Shown piece by piece: positions 1 to 8,201 of a stretch of DNA of 64,000 bases. The translations under genes were made by a program, and so were the position numbers. Below the pieces are notes generated by a model, which was not told where the DNA came from, searched no databases, and saw nothing but the letters and a program-made list of their open reading frames with translations. The DNA is from JAHIQC01 sp964565645 (GTDB lineage: Bacteria > Actinomycetota > Coriobacteriia > Anaerosomatales > JAHIQC01), in contig CAZMFQ010000010.1 of assembly GCA_964565645.1 (NCBI GenBank), positions 1 to 64,000 of the forward strand. The letters run 5' to 3'. Position 1 is the first letter of the stretch, and every line of letters starts with the position of its first letter.

Positions 1-3000
1 ACGTCCACAACGGCGGCGGCGGTCTGGCTGACGGCACGGATGCGACGCACCACACCGACACCGTGATGACGGGCACGATGACCCAAGGTGTCGCGACGGC
101 GACATGCGCCGGGTGCCACAGCGGCACGCTTGCGACCGCTCATGCCACATCACTGACCGGCTGGACGAACGCCTGCACCAGCTGCCACAACTCGACTCTG
201 GGCGGCAACGTCTCAGCAAACGAGGTCAAGGCAGGTTGGACCAACAACGACTGTGGCGATTGCCACGTGGCCGGCGCTTCGGCGGTCAAGGTCCCGAACA
301 TGCACTCCGGCTATGGCACGGCCGTCCACCAGGCGACCTCGAGCGCAGGGTGCGGCGCTTCGGGCACGAACTGCCACACCACCTACGACCTGGCTGTCCT
401 GCACGGGGCGACCAAGACCAACGGCTGCCAGCTTGCCGGCTGCCACGACTCGGTCGACAAGGCCATGGGAAGCGCGACAAAGACCTGCGGTCAGACCGGT
501 GGTTGTCACGCGACCTACACGGCCAACAGCCACGCGCATGCCGCTGATGCCGCCAAGCATCAGCCGACCACGCTCACCCAGGCCAACGCAACCACGTTCG
601 CCTCGACGGCGTGCGGCGCGTGCCACGACATCCGCAACTCCAACTCGAGCCTGACGCTGGAGCACACGCTTTCGACGTCGGCCAAGTCCACCAACGCGAC
701 CAACGTCTGCCTCAACTGCCACAACAACACGGCGTCGAGCACGACGATCCAGGGCAACTGGGCCGCGAAGGACACCACGAGCGCGTGCTCGGCGTGTCAC
801 ACGGGCGCACTCGCGATCCACGCCGACACCAACCCGACGGCGCACAGCGACGTCACGAGCGCCGGCTGTTCGAGCTCGGGTGTCGGCTGCCACAACGGAA
901 GTGACCTGTCGCAGGTCGGCGTGACCAACGTGGTCAACACCAACATCCACTCCACGTGTCTGCGCTGCCACGACCGTACGGCCACCGCGCCGAACCAGGC
1001 CTACAACCCGGCCAACGACACCTGTGGCTCCGGTCGTGAGTGCCACGCTACGGCGGGCCAGTACAACACGACGACCTACGTCCACAACGGTGGCGGCGGT
1101 CTGGCCGACGGCGACGACGCAACGCACCATACGGCTACAGGCATGACCACGAAGGTCGACGGCACCACCTATGACACCGGTGGCGGCAACACCTGCGCCG
1201 ACTGCCACAGCGCAACGCTCAAGACCTCGCACGCGACCTCGAGTGTCGGCGCAGTCTCCTGCTCGACCGGCGGCACCGGCAATGTCGGATGCCACAACTC
1301 GACCGCGATCGCTGCGGCCAAGACGCAGGTCAAGGCGAGCTGGACCAACGACGCGTGTGCTGACTGCCACACCACGAGCCACACCACCTACACGACCGGT
1401 ACGCACACCGCGCTCCTCGGCACCACAGGCACCGCGGACGGCTGCGCGAACACCGGCTGCCACAACACCGGGGCCACGAACGATGTCCGCCTGATCCACA
1501 ACCGCGCCAAGACCGATCGGGGCTGCACCTCCACCGGAACCGACTCCAACGGTTGGTCCGGCAGCTGCCATGACCTGAACAAGGCGATGGCCTCGGGCAC
1601 GATCGGTTGCGGTTCGGGTACCTCCGCGGCCACCAAGTGCCACGTGAACCACACCAACAGCAACCATATGCCCGCGCACGATGCCACCAACGCCACGAGC
1701 ATCGGCTGTACCACGAGCGGTTGCCACGAGACCCTCTCGGTCACGACGATCCACGCAGGTGTGGGCGACGGCTGCCAGCCGTGCCACGGCGGCGGTGGCT
1801 ACACCGACATCCACACCACCCCGACCGCCAACCCGACGCGCTTCGAGTGCACCGGTTGCCACAACGGCACGCTCGTCGGCACGCATGTCTACACGCCGCA
1901 CGACGCGAACCACTACGCGACGGCGAGCCACGATAGCGTGCTCACGACCGGCGTCACATATGGCAACACCAACGGCCAGGCTCTCACCGACTACCACGGA
2001 ACGACCCTGACCTGGAGCCGCCTGTGCACCACGTGCCACTCCATCGATATGAAGACCGAGCACTTCAAGACGTCTTCGGCCTTCCCGAGTGTGCCTGGCA
2101 CCTACAGTGACAAGTGCATCGCGTGCCACGAGGTCAAGGTCGACAATATGACCGCGGCCTGGACGGGAAGCTGCAGCGGTGACGCTGCGGCATGTCACAG
2201 TCTCGCCAACGGCACGCTGCACAACGACTGGAGCACGAAGCACGACGCTTCCGCGGTGACGATCCCGTCGCCGGGCCTCCAGTTCACGGGCGGTACGTCC
2301 AGCGTCCAGACGGTGCTTTCCGAGGACTTCGGTACCAGCACCACTTGGCCGAGCGCCTGGACCCGTGAGAGCACGACCTACATCCGCAACCAGAACACGC
2401 GCGCACATGCGGGCTACGCGGCAGAGGTCTACGCCACCAGCACGACGCGGCGCACGTTCGGCTTCTACCGCGACGTGGATCTCTCGACCGCGTCCGGGAA
2501 CGCCACGCTGAGCTTCTGGCAGTACTGTACGTTCGCCGGTGGCACCGACTATCAGCGGGTGGAGTACTCCACGAACGGCGGCACGAGTTGGACTCAGCTG
2601 TACAACACGACCGCGTCCGTCACGACGTGGACTCAGCGCACATACAACACCATCCCGACCGGCGGGGTCGTCCGGATCCGGTTCACGGGCTCCGTGAACT
2701 CCACGACCGAGTTCGTGAACTTCGACGACATCCAAGTGACCGCCAACGTCGCCGCACCTGCCGGTTGGGGTTCGTCGCTTCCCGCCAACAGCACCGCTGC
2801 GGTCAGCTGTATGAACAACCCGAACTCGACCCAGTGCCACGATGTCACCGACGTCGCCGACATCCACAGCAGCATCGTCGGCCGCTCCGACAACGGGTGC
2901 CCGATCTGCCACGTGAACAACACGGCTGTACCGACGACGCTCGCTTGCCAGACCTCCGGCTGTCACGTCGGCATCAACGGCTCCGGGCACGACACGACGT

Positions 3001-3932
3001 GGCATGAGTCACCGATCTCGGACACGACGTTGTTCGGCACGAACTTCGCCGGCAGCTGGTGTACGGGATGTCACGACGACAGCATCGACAACGAGCACTA
3101 CGCCCTGGGAGCCTACTCCTCGCAGGCATGTTCGCTGTGCCACAAGAAGACTACGAACAGTGCTGCTCCCACCAACGTCACGGCGGCCAACACAGCGACC
3201 GCGATCCATGGCGACAGCACCGCCGGCAACGCTCTGTGCACGCAGTGCCACACCACGGTGACGAAGGCCGCTGTCCACGTTCAGCGGATGGGCACGACCA
3301 CCACGCTCGGCAGTACGCAGTTCGACGACACGTGGTCCGGCCACCGGATCTACGATTCGATGTACGGCTCGCGTACCGGCGGTACGACATCCACGTTCAA
3401 CGGTCAGGCGACATCGATCACCTGGTCGTTGCCGACCAACACGTCATGGCTCAAGGCCGGTTGGACCAACATCACCGCCCCCATGCAGGTCGTGCGTTGC
3501 TCCGATTGTCACGGCACCATGACCGGCGCGACGGGCCCGCACGGGTCTGCGATGACCGTCAACATCGCATCCGGTTACGACAACAGCTACTCGGACGGCA
3601 CGCTCTACCTCAACGGCACGAGCATGAGCAACACCACGAACATATGTGCGAAGTGCCACACGACGACCGGACTCGGCTACAACAACGTTCACAGCCGCGG
3701 CGACCACCAGGGTAATCCCGATGGCATCTGCACCGGTTGTCACTCCAAGACGCCGCACGCCTGGAAGCGCCCGCGCCTGCTCGGCTACACGACCGATCCT
3801 GCGCCATACCGGTCGACCTTGATGACCGGCATCAGCCAGCGTTCGTACACGCCGACCGGCTGGTCGAAGGGCTACTGCGGTGCAACGGGCGCTTGCAGCA
3901 CGCATTCCCAGCCGGGCACTGTGTGGCCGTAG
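1..3932 (+). CDS. Giant multihaem c-type cytochrome, 3' part (5' end outside window)
   Basis: The frame is open to the window edge (first full codon at base 3), so about 1309 C-terminal residues of a longer protein are visible. I count 20 canonical CxxCH haem motifs and 13 expanded ones (CxnCH, n = 4, 5, 6, 8, 9 or 13), mostly alternating, as in the Geobacter-type CxxxxCH...CXXCH family (GSu_C4xC__C2xCH). A non-haem stretch rich in Thr, Ser, Tyr and Trp, encoded at about 2320-2750, looks like a beta-sandwich domain (begins EDFGTSTTWPSAW, ends FVNFDDIQV). The rest is rich in Thr, Asn, Ser and Gly, as in exported surface proteins. No C-terminal membrane helix or LPxTG signal is visible. The likely role is extracellular electron transfer. 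The cytochrome assignment is firm; the electron partner is unknown. Confidence 0.9.
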   Translation, partial: VHNGGGGLADGTDATHHTDTVMTGTMTQGVATATCAGCHSGTLATAHATSLTGWTNACTSCHNSTLGGNVSANEVKAGWTNNDCGDCHVAGASAVKVPNMHSGYGTAVHQATSSAGCGASGTNCHTTYDLAVLHGATKTNGCQLAGCHDSVDKAMGSATKTCGQTGGCHATYTANSHAHAADAAKHQPTTLTQANATTFASTACGACHDIRNSNSSLTLEHTLSTSAKSTNATNVCLNCHNNTASSTTIQGNWAAKDTTSACSACHTGALAIHADTNPTAHSDVTSAGCSSSGVGCHNGSDLSQVGVTNVVNTNIHSTCLRCHDRTATAPNQAYNPANDTCGSGRECHATAGQYNTTTYVHNGGGGLADGDDATHHTATGMTTKVDGTTYDTGGGNTCADCHSATLKTSHATSSVGAVSCSTGGTGNVGCHNSTAIAAAKTQVKASWTNDACADCHTTSHTTYTTGTHTALLGTTGTADGCANTGCHNTGATNDVRLIHNRAKTDRGCTSTGTDSNGWSGSCHDLNKAMASGTIGCGSGTSAATKCHVNHTNSNHMPAHDATNATSIGCTTSGCHETLSVTTIHAGVGDGCQPCHGGGGYTDIHTTPTANPTRFECTGCHNGTLVGTHVYTPHDANHYATASHDSVLTTGVTYGNTNGQALTDYHGTTLTWSRLCTTCHSIDMKTEHFKTSSAFPSVPGTYSDKCIACHEVKVDNMTAAWTGSCSGDAAACHSLANGTLHNDWSTKHDASAVTIPSPGLQFTGGTSSVQTVLSEDFGTSTTWPSAWTRESTTYIRNQNTRAHAGYAAEVYATSTTRRTFGFYRDVDLSTASGNATLSFWQYCTFAGGTDYQRVEYSTNGGTSWTQLYNTTASVTTWTQRTYNTIPTGGVVRIRFTGSVNSTTEFVNFDDIQVTANVAAPAGWGSSLPANSTAAVSCMNNPNSTQCHDVTDVADIHSSIVGRSDNGCPICHVNNTAVPTTLACQTSGCHVGINGSGHDTTWHESPISDTTLFGTNFAGSWCTGCHDDSIDNEHYALGAYSSQACSLCHKKTTNSAAPTNVTAANTATAIHGDSTAGNALCTQCHTTVTKAAVHVQRMGTTTTLGSTQFDDTWSGHRIYDSMYGSRTGGTTSTFNGQATSITWSLPTNTSWLKAGWTNITAPMQVVRCSDCHGTMTGATGPHGSAMTVNIASGYDNSYSDGTLYLNGTSMSNTTNICAKCHTTTGLGYNNVHSRGDHQGNPDGICTGCHSKTPHAWKRPRLLGYTTDPAPYRSTLMTGISQRSYTPTGWSKGYCGATGACSTHSQPGTVWP
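3..1760 (+). repeat. Internal tandem repeat of about 1077 bp in the giant cytochrome gene
   Basis: The residues VHNGGGGLADG, followed by DATHH, are encoded at base 3 and again at base 1080, an offset of 1077 bp (359 residues). After each copy the order of canonical and expanded haem motifs, and phrases such as ASWTND or AGWTNN before a CxDCH, recur in diverged form to roughly 1760. The exact right boundary is my estimate. The gene has evidently grown by duplication of haem-rich blocks, and more copies may lie upstream of the window. Confidence 0.65.
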
Positions 3933-3954
3933 GTCGCATCGACTTCATGTCCTG

Positions 3955-3985
3955 AGCGGGCCCGGGAGCGATCCCGGGCCCGCTT
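3955..3985 (+). terminator. Strong stem-loop terminator after the cytochrome gene
   Basis: A perfect 13-bp inverted repeat (AGCGGGCCCGGGA at 3955-3967, complement at 3972-3984) encloses a GCGA tetraloop, 22 bases after the stop codon. Only two T residues follow, so termination may rest on the very GC-rich stem. It separates the giant cytochrome gene from the TPR/NHL genes. Confidence 0.75.
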
Positions 3986-4080
3986 CATGCGGCCACACCG
4001 TCGCCCGAGTCCCGGGCGCCGGCGGCTGATGGACTCGGTATGGAGGTTGCTCATGTCGCCTCTGAGATGTCGGTTCTGTC

Positions 4081-4089
4081 TGGTAGCAT
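4081..4089 (+). promoter_or_regulatory. Possible extended -10 promoter before the TPR gene
   Basis: TGGTAGCAT matches the extended -10 pattern TGn-TAnnnT, 26 bases before the proposed start at 4115 and downstream of the terminator at 3955-3985. No convincing -35 box was found. The same TGn-TAnnAT form recurs at 30008, 34457, 42608 and 63637, which supports the reading modestly. Confidence 0.35.
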
Positions 4090-4114
4090 CTGCGTGACGA
4101 CCGACGAGGAGCAC

Positions 4115-4879
4115 ATGGACGTTCACGAGGATTTCGAGGACATAGCCGCCGAAGCCGATCCCGGGCCGGATGCGCCGCAGGAGGCGCCGGACCGCGTGGC
4201 GGCGACCCTCAGGGTCGTTGCCGGCGGGCTGCTCGTCGTCGTTCTGGTTGCGGCGATCTCTTTCGCCCTATATCTCCAGACCCTCGGCGCACCGCGCTCC
4301 GCAGCTGAGCGCGACATCGAGCGCTATCGGGCCGCGGTCGCCGAGCAACCGAAGCTCCTGGGAAGCTACGTCAAACTCGCGTACGCCTACGCGATAGCGG
4401 GTCGCTACGATGACGCCACCGAGACCATCACGATCGCCGAACAGATGACCAAAGCCCCTGCCGTCGAGGTGCAGCTCGCCCGAGCGGAGATCGAACGCGC
4501 CGCCGGGCGCACGCAGGAGGCCATCAGCACATACGACAAGGTCGCCAAGATGGCCGAGGACGAGTACGCGGCACAGGCCGAGGAGCTCAAGAAGCAGCAG
4601 ATCGCGTTCCAGCCACCGAACAGCACACTCGCCGCCGCACTCAAGGGCCGAGGCATGGCCAAGTGGGACGCGGGGGACCAGGCCGGAGCGATCGCCGATC
4701 TGGACGCTGCTTTGAACATAGAGCCGACTGACGCGGCTACGATGGTCGTCATCGGCGGCTACTATGCCGAGAGTGGAGACACGTCCACTGCCGCCGCGGC
4801 GTATCGCCGGGCATTGCGCTTCGTACCCGACTACCCCGAGGCGCTTGCGGGCCTGCGGGCACTGGGCCAAGGGGAGTGA
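4115..4879 (+). CDS. Membrane-anchored TPR protein
   Basis: 254 residues. A short acidic N-terminal segment is followed by one transmembrane helix (about residues 27-50, core GGLLVVVLVAAISFAL) and then helical TPR-type repeats, e.g. YVKLAYAYAIAGRYDDA and a last repeat ending PDYPEALAGLRALG. The middle has an insertion between repeats. The start at 4115 was chosen because GAGGAG lies just upstream, though the spacing is short; an in-frame ATG at 4040 would add 25 residues. The NHL gene begins 7 bp downstream. The layout matches the TPR protein at 19163-19828. TPR domains bind proteins, so a role in assembling exported cytochromes is plausible but inferred. Confidence 0.8.
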   Translation: MDVHEDFEDIAAEADPGPDAPQEAPDRVAATLRVVAGGLLVVVLVAAISFALYLQTLGAPRSAAERDIERYRAAVAEQPKLLGSYVKLAYAYAIAGRYDDATETITIAEQMTKAPAVEVQLARAEIERAAGRTQEAISTYDKVAKMAEDEYAAQAEELKKQQIAFQPPNSTLAAALKGRGMAKWDAGDQAGAIADLDAALNIEPTDAATMVVIGGYYAESGDTSTAAAAYRRALRFVPDYPEALAGLRALGQGE

Positions 4880-4886
4880 TCGGCCG

Positions 4887-6035
4887 ATGACGAATCGCGC
4901 ATTCGTTCGAGGCGTCCTGGTGGCCACGGTGGTCGTGCTCTTGGTCGTGCTCGTGGTGCTCAGCGTCCTGTTCGCCAAGGTCGTCGCCCCACCGGGCGTC
5001 GTCGAGGACCCTCGCGCCAAGATGGAGTGGGTGCGCAGCATCTACGGGTTCGGTCCTTCTGCCGACGAGCAGTTCGCGCATCCCTACTCAGTGGCGATCG
5101 GGAGCAACGGCGACATCTACGCTACCGACCCCGAGCGCGCCCGGATCCTCGTGTTCGCGCGTCACGGCGACTTCAAGCGCATCATCCATACGGGCGCCGG
5201 AGGCATGACCGAAGGGATGTTCCAGCGACCTGAATCGATCGCGCTCGATGCGAAGGACGATCTCTACATCGCCGACAGCTGGGCGAACAAGATCATCGTG
5301 TTCAACTCCGGGGGCGGTTACGTTCGGGAGTGGGCGGTACCGTGGCAGCCTCGCGGTATCACCGTGGACGCCGGAGAGGTCTACGTGCTCGGTCCGGGGC
5401 GCGTGTTCGTCTACGACCTGGACGGCAACGAGCTTCGTCAGTTCGGCTCGCGCGGCAGCAAGCCCGGGCAGATAGACGCGTACCAAGGCATCGCGGTCCG
5501 AGACGGCCGCGTGTACATCGCGGACTCTTACAACCGGCGCATCCAGTCGTTCGGCACCCAGGGCACACTCGACTGGTCGAATCCCGAGACCGCGACTCCA
5601 ACCCCGTCCGTCGAGGACAGCCACACGACCGAGGCGCCGACTTGGGACCTGCCGCAAGACCTCACATTCGACGGCAAGGGCAACCTGGTGGTCGCGGACG
5701 CGTTCAAGTTCCAGCTGGTGGTGGTGGACCCGGACAACGGCGACATCATCGCGTCGTACGGTGACGTCGGGGCCGATGACGGTGAGTTCTACTACCCGAC
5801 GTCGGTCGCATACGATCCCGCCCGTGACTGGTTCGTCGTGGCCGACACCCAGAATCAGCGCCTGCAGGTGGTCCGCTTGCCGGGCACTACCGATGAACCG
5901 TTCCTCACGTCGGCCCGCCGGATCGAGTCCTCGCCGGCTCGCTATGCATTGCCGTCGTTGGTCGCGCTCGGGCTGCTCTTCGTGTTCGCCATCTACAAAT
6001 GGATCGCACTGTCGCGCGCTGGTTCCGGGGTTTGA
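4887..6035 (+). CDS. NHL-repeat beta-propeller protein with two membrane helices
   Basis: 382 residues. An N-terminal transmembrane helix (about residues 8-32) precedes a propeller built of NHL repeats with signatures such as GDIYATDPERARI, DDLYIADSWANKI and GRVYIADSYNRRI, probably six blades. A second helix lies at the C-terminus (core PSLVALGLLFVFAIYKW), so the propeller is predicted outside the membrane between two anchors. The ATG at 4887 is preceded by GGGGAG at a slightly long spacing. It forms an apparent operon with the TPR gene and precedes a secreted cytochrome. Paralogues are at 19825 and 27717. NHL propellers are binding scaffolds; the ligand is not known. Confidence 0.82.
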   Translation: MTNRAFVRGVLVATVVVLLVVLVVLSVLFAKVVAPPGVVEDPRAKMEWVRSIYGFGPSADEQFAHPYSVAIGSNGDIYATDPERARILVFARHGDFKRIIHTGAGGMTEGMFQRPESIALDAKDDLYIADSWANKIIVFNSGGGYVREWAVPWQPRGITVDAGEVYVLGPGRVFVYDLDGNELRQFGSRGSKPGQIDAYQGIAVRDGRVYIADSYNRRIQSFGTQGTLDWSNPETATPTPSVEDSHTTEAPTWDLPQDLTFDGKGNLVVADAFKFQLVVVDPDNGDIIASYGDVGADDGEFYYPTSVAYDPARDWFVVADTQNQRLQVVRLPGTTDEPFLTSARRIESSPARYALPSLVALGLLFVFAIYKWIALSRAGSGV

Positions 6036-6075
6036 TCGACGGCGCGAAACCGTGACGGCGAACACACATACGGGT

Positions 6076-6103
6076 TTGCCCCTCAGGGGTTTTCCTGTAT
6101 GAT
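6076..6103 (+). promoter_or_regulatory. Sigma-70-type promoter for the 6-haem cytochrome gene
   Basis: TTGCCC (6076-6081) and TATGAT (6098-6103) are separated by 16 bp, about 75 bases before the ATG at 6177. A small CCCCTCAGGGG hairpin followed by TTTT overlaps the spacer and might also end transcription from the NHL gene upstream. Confidence 0.6.
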
Positions 6104-6176
6104 TCTTAATGGTGGCTTTGTCCTTGCTGGATGAAGTCGCAGATGATGTCGTGGAGTCGATTCGGAGGACCGTCGG

Positions 6177-7073
6177 ATGTACCAAGCGCCGGCTCGCAAG
6201 GCCCTACTTGTAGCAGCGATGTCACTCGTGATCGCACTCGCGTTCGCAACCCCCGCATTCGCCAGTGGATGGCTTGAGTGGTCCGTGGTTGCGACCATGC
6301 CCGGCAACGCCGGATCGACCTCTCCCCACGGCGGTTATACGACTTCTACGGTCAAGTGCGCCGTGTGCCATGCGGTCCACAACGCCGATGCCCTTGGCAA
6401 CGAGATGCTTCTTCCTTCGCCTGCATCAGAGGCGTGCAACTACTGCCACGTCGGCGGCGCGGGTGGCTACACCCAGGTCTATGGCGGCGTCGAGGCCAAC
6501 TACCGCGGCACCGACTACGACAACGCGCACAACTCGTTCGATGTCGCCGGTGTTGAGCAGGGCGTGACGTGCAGCCGCTGCCACCAGGTGCACGCGGCCG
6601 CAAACCAGATGACCGACAACCCGTATCTCACCCAGCGCATCCTCAAGGACTTCACTGTCTACGACTGGACCGCAGGTGCCCCCACCGCGCTCGACACCAA
6701 GGATGACGCGATGACCAAGTGGTGCGCGGGATGCCACTTCTCGCTGACGCCTCCGCTCGGCGGCGAGCACTATGCGAACGACTACAACTTCGGCAGCCAT
6801 ATCCAGGGTGTCGCGAACGCTACGTACGGCAATCCGAGCGCCACATACAGCGGTCGTGTCGCATGGAAGGACTCGACCCAGTGCATGTCCTGTCACGCCA
6901 GTGACTACGAGGTCGCGGGACAGTGGCCGCACATGACGCAGGGCGCGTACTTCCTGGTCGAGGCCTCGTCCTCGGTGGCGGCGACCGCACCGGCAAGCTC
7001 GACCACCGCGGACGGTATCTGCCTGCGCTGCCACCGTGACGGCTCGGGCAACGGTGTGGGCGAGGGCTACTAG
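6177..7073 (+). CDS. Secreted multihaem c-type cytochrome (6 CxxCH)
   Basis: 298 residues. A classic signal peptide (about residues 1-29, ending ATPAFA) is followed by six canonical haem motifs: CAVCH, CNYCH, CSRCH, CAGCH, CMSCH and CLRCH. The first block (PHGGYTTSTVKCAVCHAVHN, then a Leu/Pro-rich loop and CNYCH) closely resembles the start of the cytochrome at 21016, a paired-CxxCH layout. GGAGGA precedes the ATG. It follows a TPR-NHL pair, as the 21016 gene does. The likely role is electron transfer outside the membrane; partners are inferred from neighbours only. Confidence 0.9.
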   Translation: MYQAPARKALLVAAMSLVIALAFATPAFASGWLEWSVVATMPGNAGSTSPHGGYTTSTVKCAVCHAVHNADALGNEMLLPSPASEACNYCHVGGAGGYTQVYGGVEANYRGTDYDNAHNSFDVAGVEQGVTCSRCHQVHAAANQMTDNPYLTQRILKDFTVYDWTAGAPTALDTKDDAMTKWCAGCHFSLTPPLGGEHYANDYNFGSHIQGVANATYGNPSATYSGRVAWKDSTQCMSCHASDYEVAGQWPHMTQGAYFLVEASSSVAATAPASSTTADGICLRCHRDGSGNGVGEGY

Positions 7074-7125
7074 CGGCCGTACCACTCCGTTCGGGCGATC
7101 GGCACGCGGCGGGTCAGAAGATGAC

Positions 7126-7326
7126 CTACTCGAGATCCTCGTCGACCGGTACGCCTTCAGGCTCGATCGTTTCAGGGGCTTTGCGTCGCGGTGAAGCGAC
7201 GGCCAGGAGGACCACGGCTATGAGCAGGCCCAGTGCAACGAACGCGAGCATGAGCAGCATCGTCGCGCGTGGATCATCTGCGGGATACGCCAGCATGTCA
7301 GTGAGCCTGTCTATGGCCTGTTGCAC
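7126..7326 (-). CDS. Small single-pass membrane protein, unknown function
   Basis: 66 residues from a GTG at 7326, chosen because GGAGGT lies 9 bases upstream on the minus strand; longer forms lack a ribosome site. It has an amphipathic N-terminus (QQAIDRLTDMLAY), one strong transmembrane helix (MLLMLAFVALGLLIAVVLLA), then a short basic and acidic tail. It lies alone on the minus strand between two plus-strand groups. I do not recognise a family. The good ribosome site and clean helix favour a real gene. Confidence 0.6.
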   Translation of the reverse strand: MQQAIDRLTDMLAYPADDPRATMLLMLAFVALGLLIAVVLLAVASPRRKAPETIEPEGVPVDEDLE

Positions 7327-7502
7327 GCTTTCCGCACCTCCTGCGATGTCCGACGGGACGGTTGCTGTTCCGCCGCACATGCTATCAGAACCCCGTGTCG
7401 CCGAAGGATCCTGTTCATCTTCAGTCAGGCGGCCTCGGAGTTGCTAGAAGTCAGTATCGGAGTCAGCCGCGCATCGTGCGAAGTCCCGCCTATGGAGGCC
7501 CG

Positions 7503-8186
7503 ATGAACCTCACCGAACTCTGGAACAACAAGACCGTCAAGGTCCTGGCGGTCGCGATCGCAGTCATCGCGGTCGCGGTCGGGGTCTGGTCCGTGCTTGA
7601 TGCGTCCGGCAACTCCCCATCGTGGCTGCCCGCGTTTCCGGGGGCGGCGAAGGGTTTGAGCGCGGAGGCCACTTCGAGCGTGAAGCCGGATGGGACTGCG
7701 GACAAGGCCGTCGCGACGGTCACACCCACTGCGAACAACGACGGATCGGGCGAGAAGGCCCCCTCAGGCGACACGAACACGACCACGCCCACCGACCCCA
7801 AGGACGACACATCGGCCGATCCGGTCAAGCCGGCGGTGCCAGGGCAGTCGATGGACCTTAGGGTCCTGCTGTGGAACGACACCGACACGAAGGCCCCGGA
7901 CGGCCTCGAGGTCGCCATCGGATCGATCAAGTGGACACCCGCCGATCCTACGCTCAAGAGTCAGGCGGGAGAGTTGGGAGCGGTCGCGATCGGAAAGGTC
8001 CTCGATCTCGAGGTCTACCCCGATGGCCGCCAGGGCAAGAAGATCACCGTCAAGATCAAGCTCACGGCCGATATGCGTTCGGGCTCCGAGGCCGACGCGG
8101 TGCATGTCGAGGTCCGTGATTCTCAGGTGCGCGTGCTCGGCACCCCGGTCGAGAACTTCGACGTCAGCGTCGAGCGGTTCAACTAA
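7503..8186 (+). CDS. Membrane-anchored extracytoplasmic protein of unknown function
   Basis: 227 residues. A short basic N-terminus and one transmembrane helix (about residues 11-33, core VKVLAVAIAVIAVAVGVW) are followed by a Ser/Thr/Asp-rich linker (about 60-115) and a compact C-terminal domain of alternating strands (about 118-227), probably a beta-sandwich. GGAGG lies 5 bases before the ATG. The gap to the NHL/Ig-like gene is 15 bp, suggesting co-transcription. I do not recognise the domain. The linker is typical of proteins that hold a domain away from the membrane. Confidence 0.7.
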   Translation: MNLTELWNNKTVKVLAVAIAVIAVAVGVWSVLDASGNSPSWLPAFPGAAKGLSAEATSSVKPDGTADKAVATVTPTANNDGSGEKAPSGDTNTTTPTDPKDDTSADPVKPAVPGQSMDLRVLLWNDTDTKAPDGLEVAIGSIKWTPADPTLKSQAGELGAVAIGKVLDLEVYPDGRQGKKITVKIKLTADMRSGSEADAVHVEVRDSQVRVLGTPVENFDVSVERFN

Positions 8187-8201
8187 GTCATTGGAGGCCG
8201 G

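Noticed and set aside
3..2200. Repeated short motifs in the cytochrome gene considered as a CRISPR array
   Set aside because: The repeats are in frame, diverged and unevenly spaced. They encode haem motifs, and no cas genes are present.
213..3005. Minus-strand open frame of 930 codons opposite the giant cytochrome gene
   Set aside because: It is an antisense shadow caused by high GC and codon bias. It has no ribosome site or recognisable domain, while the plus strand has regular haem motifs.
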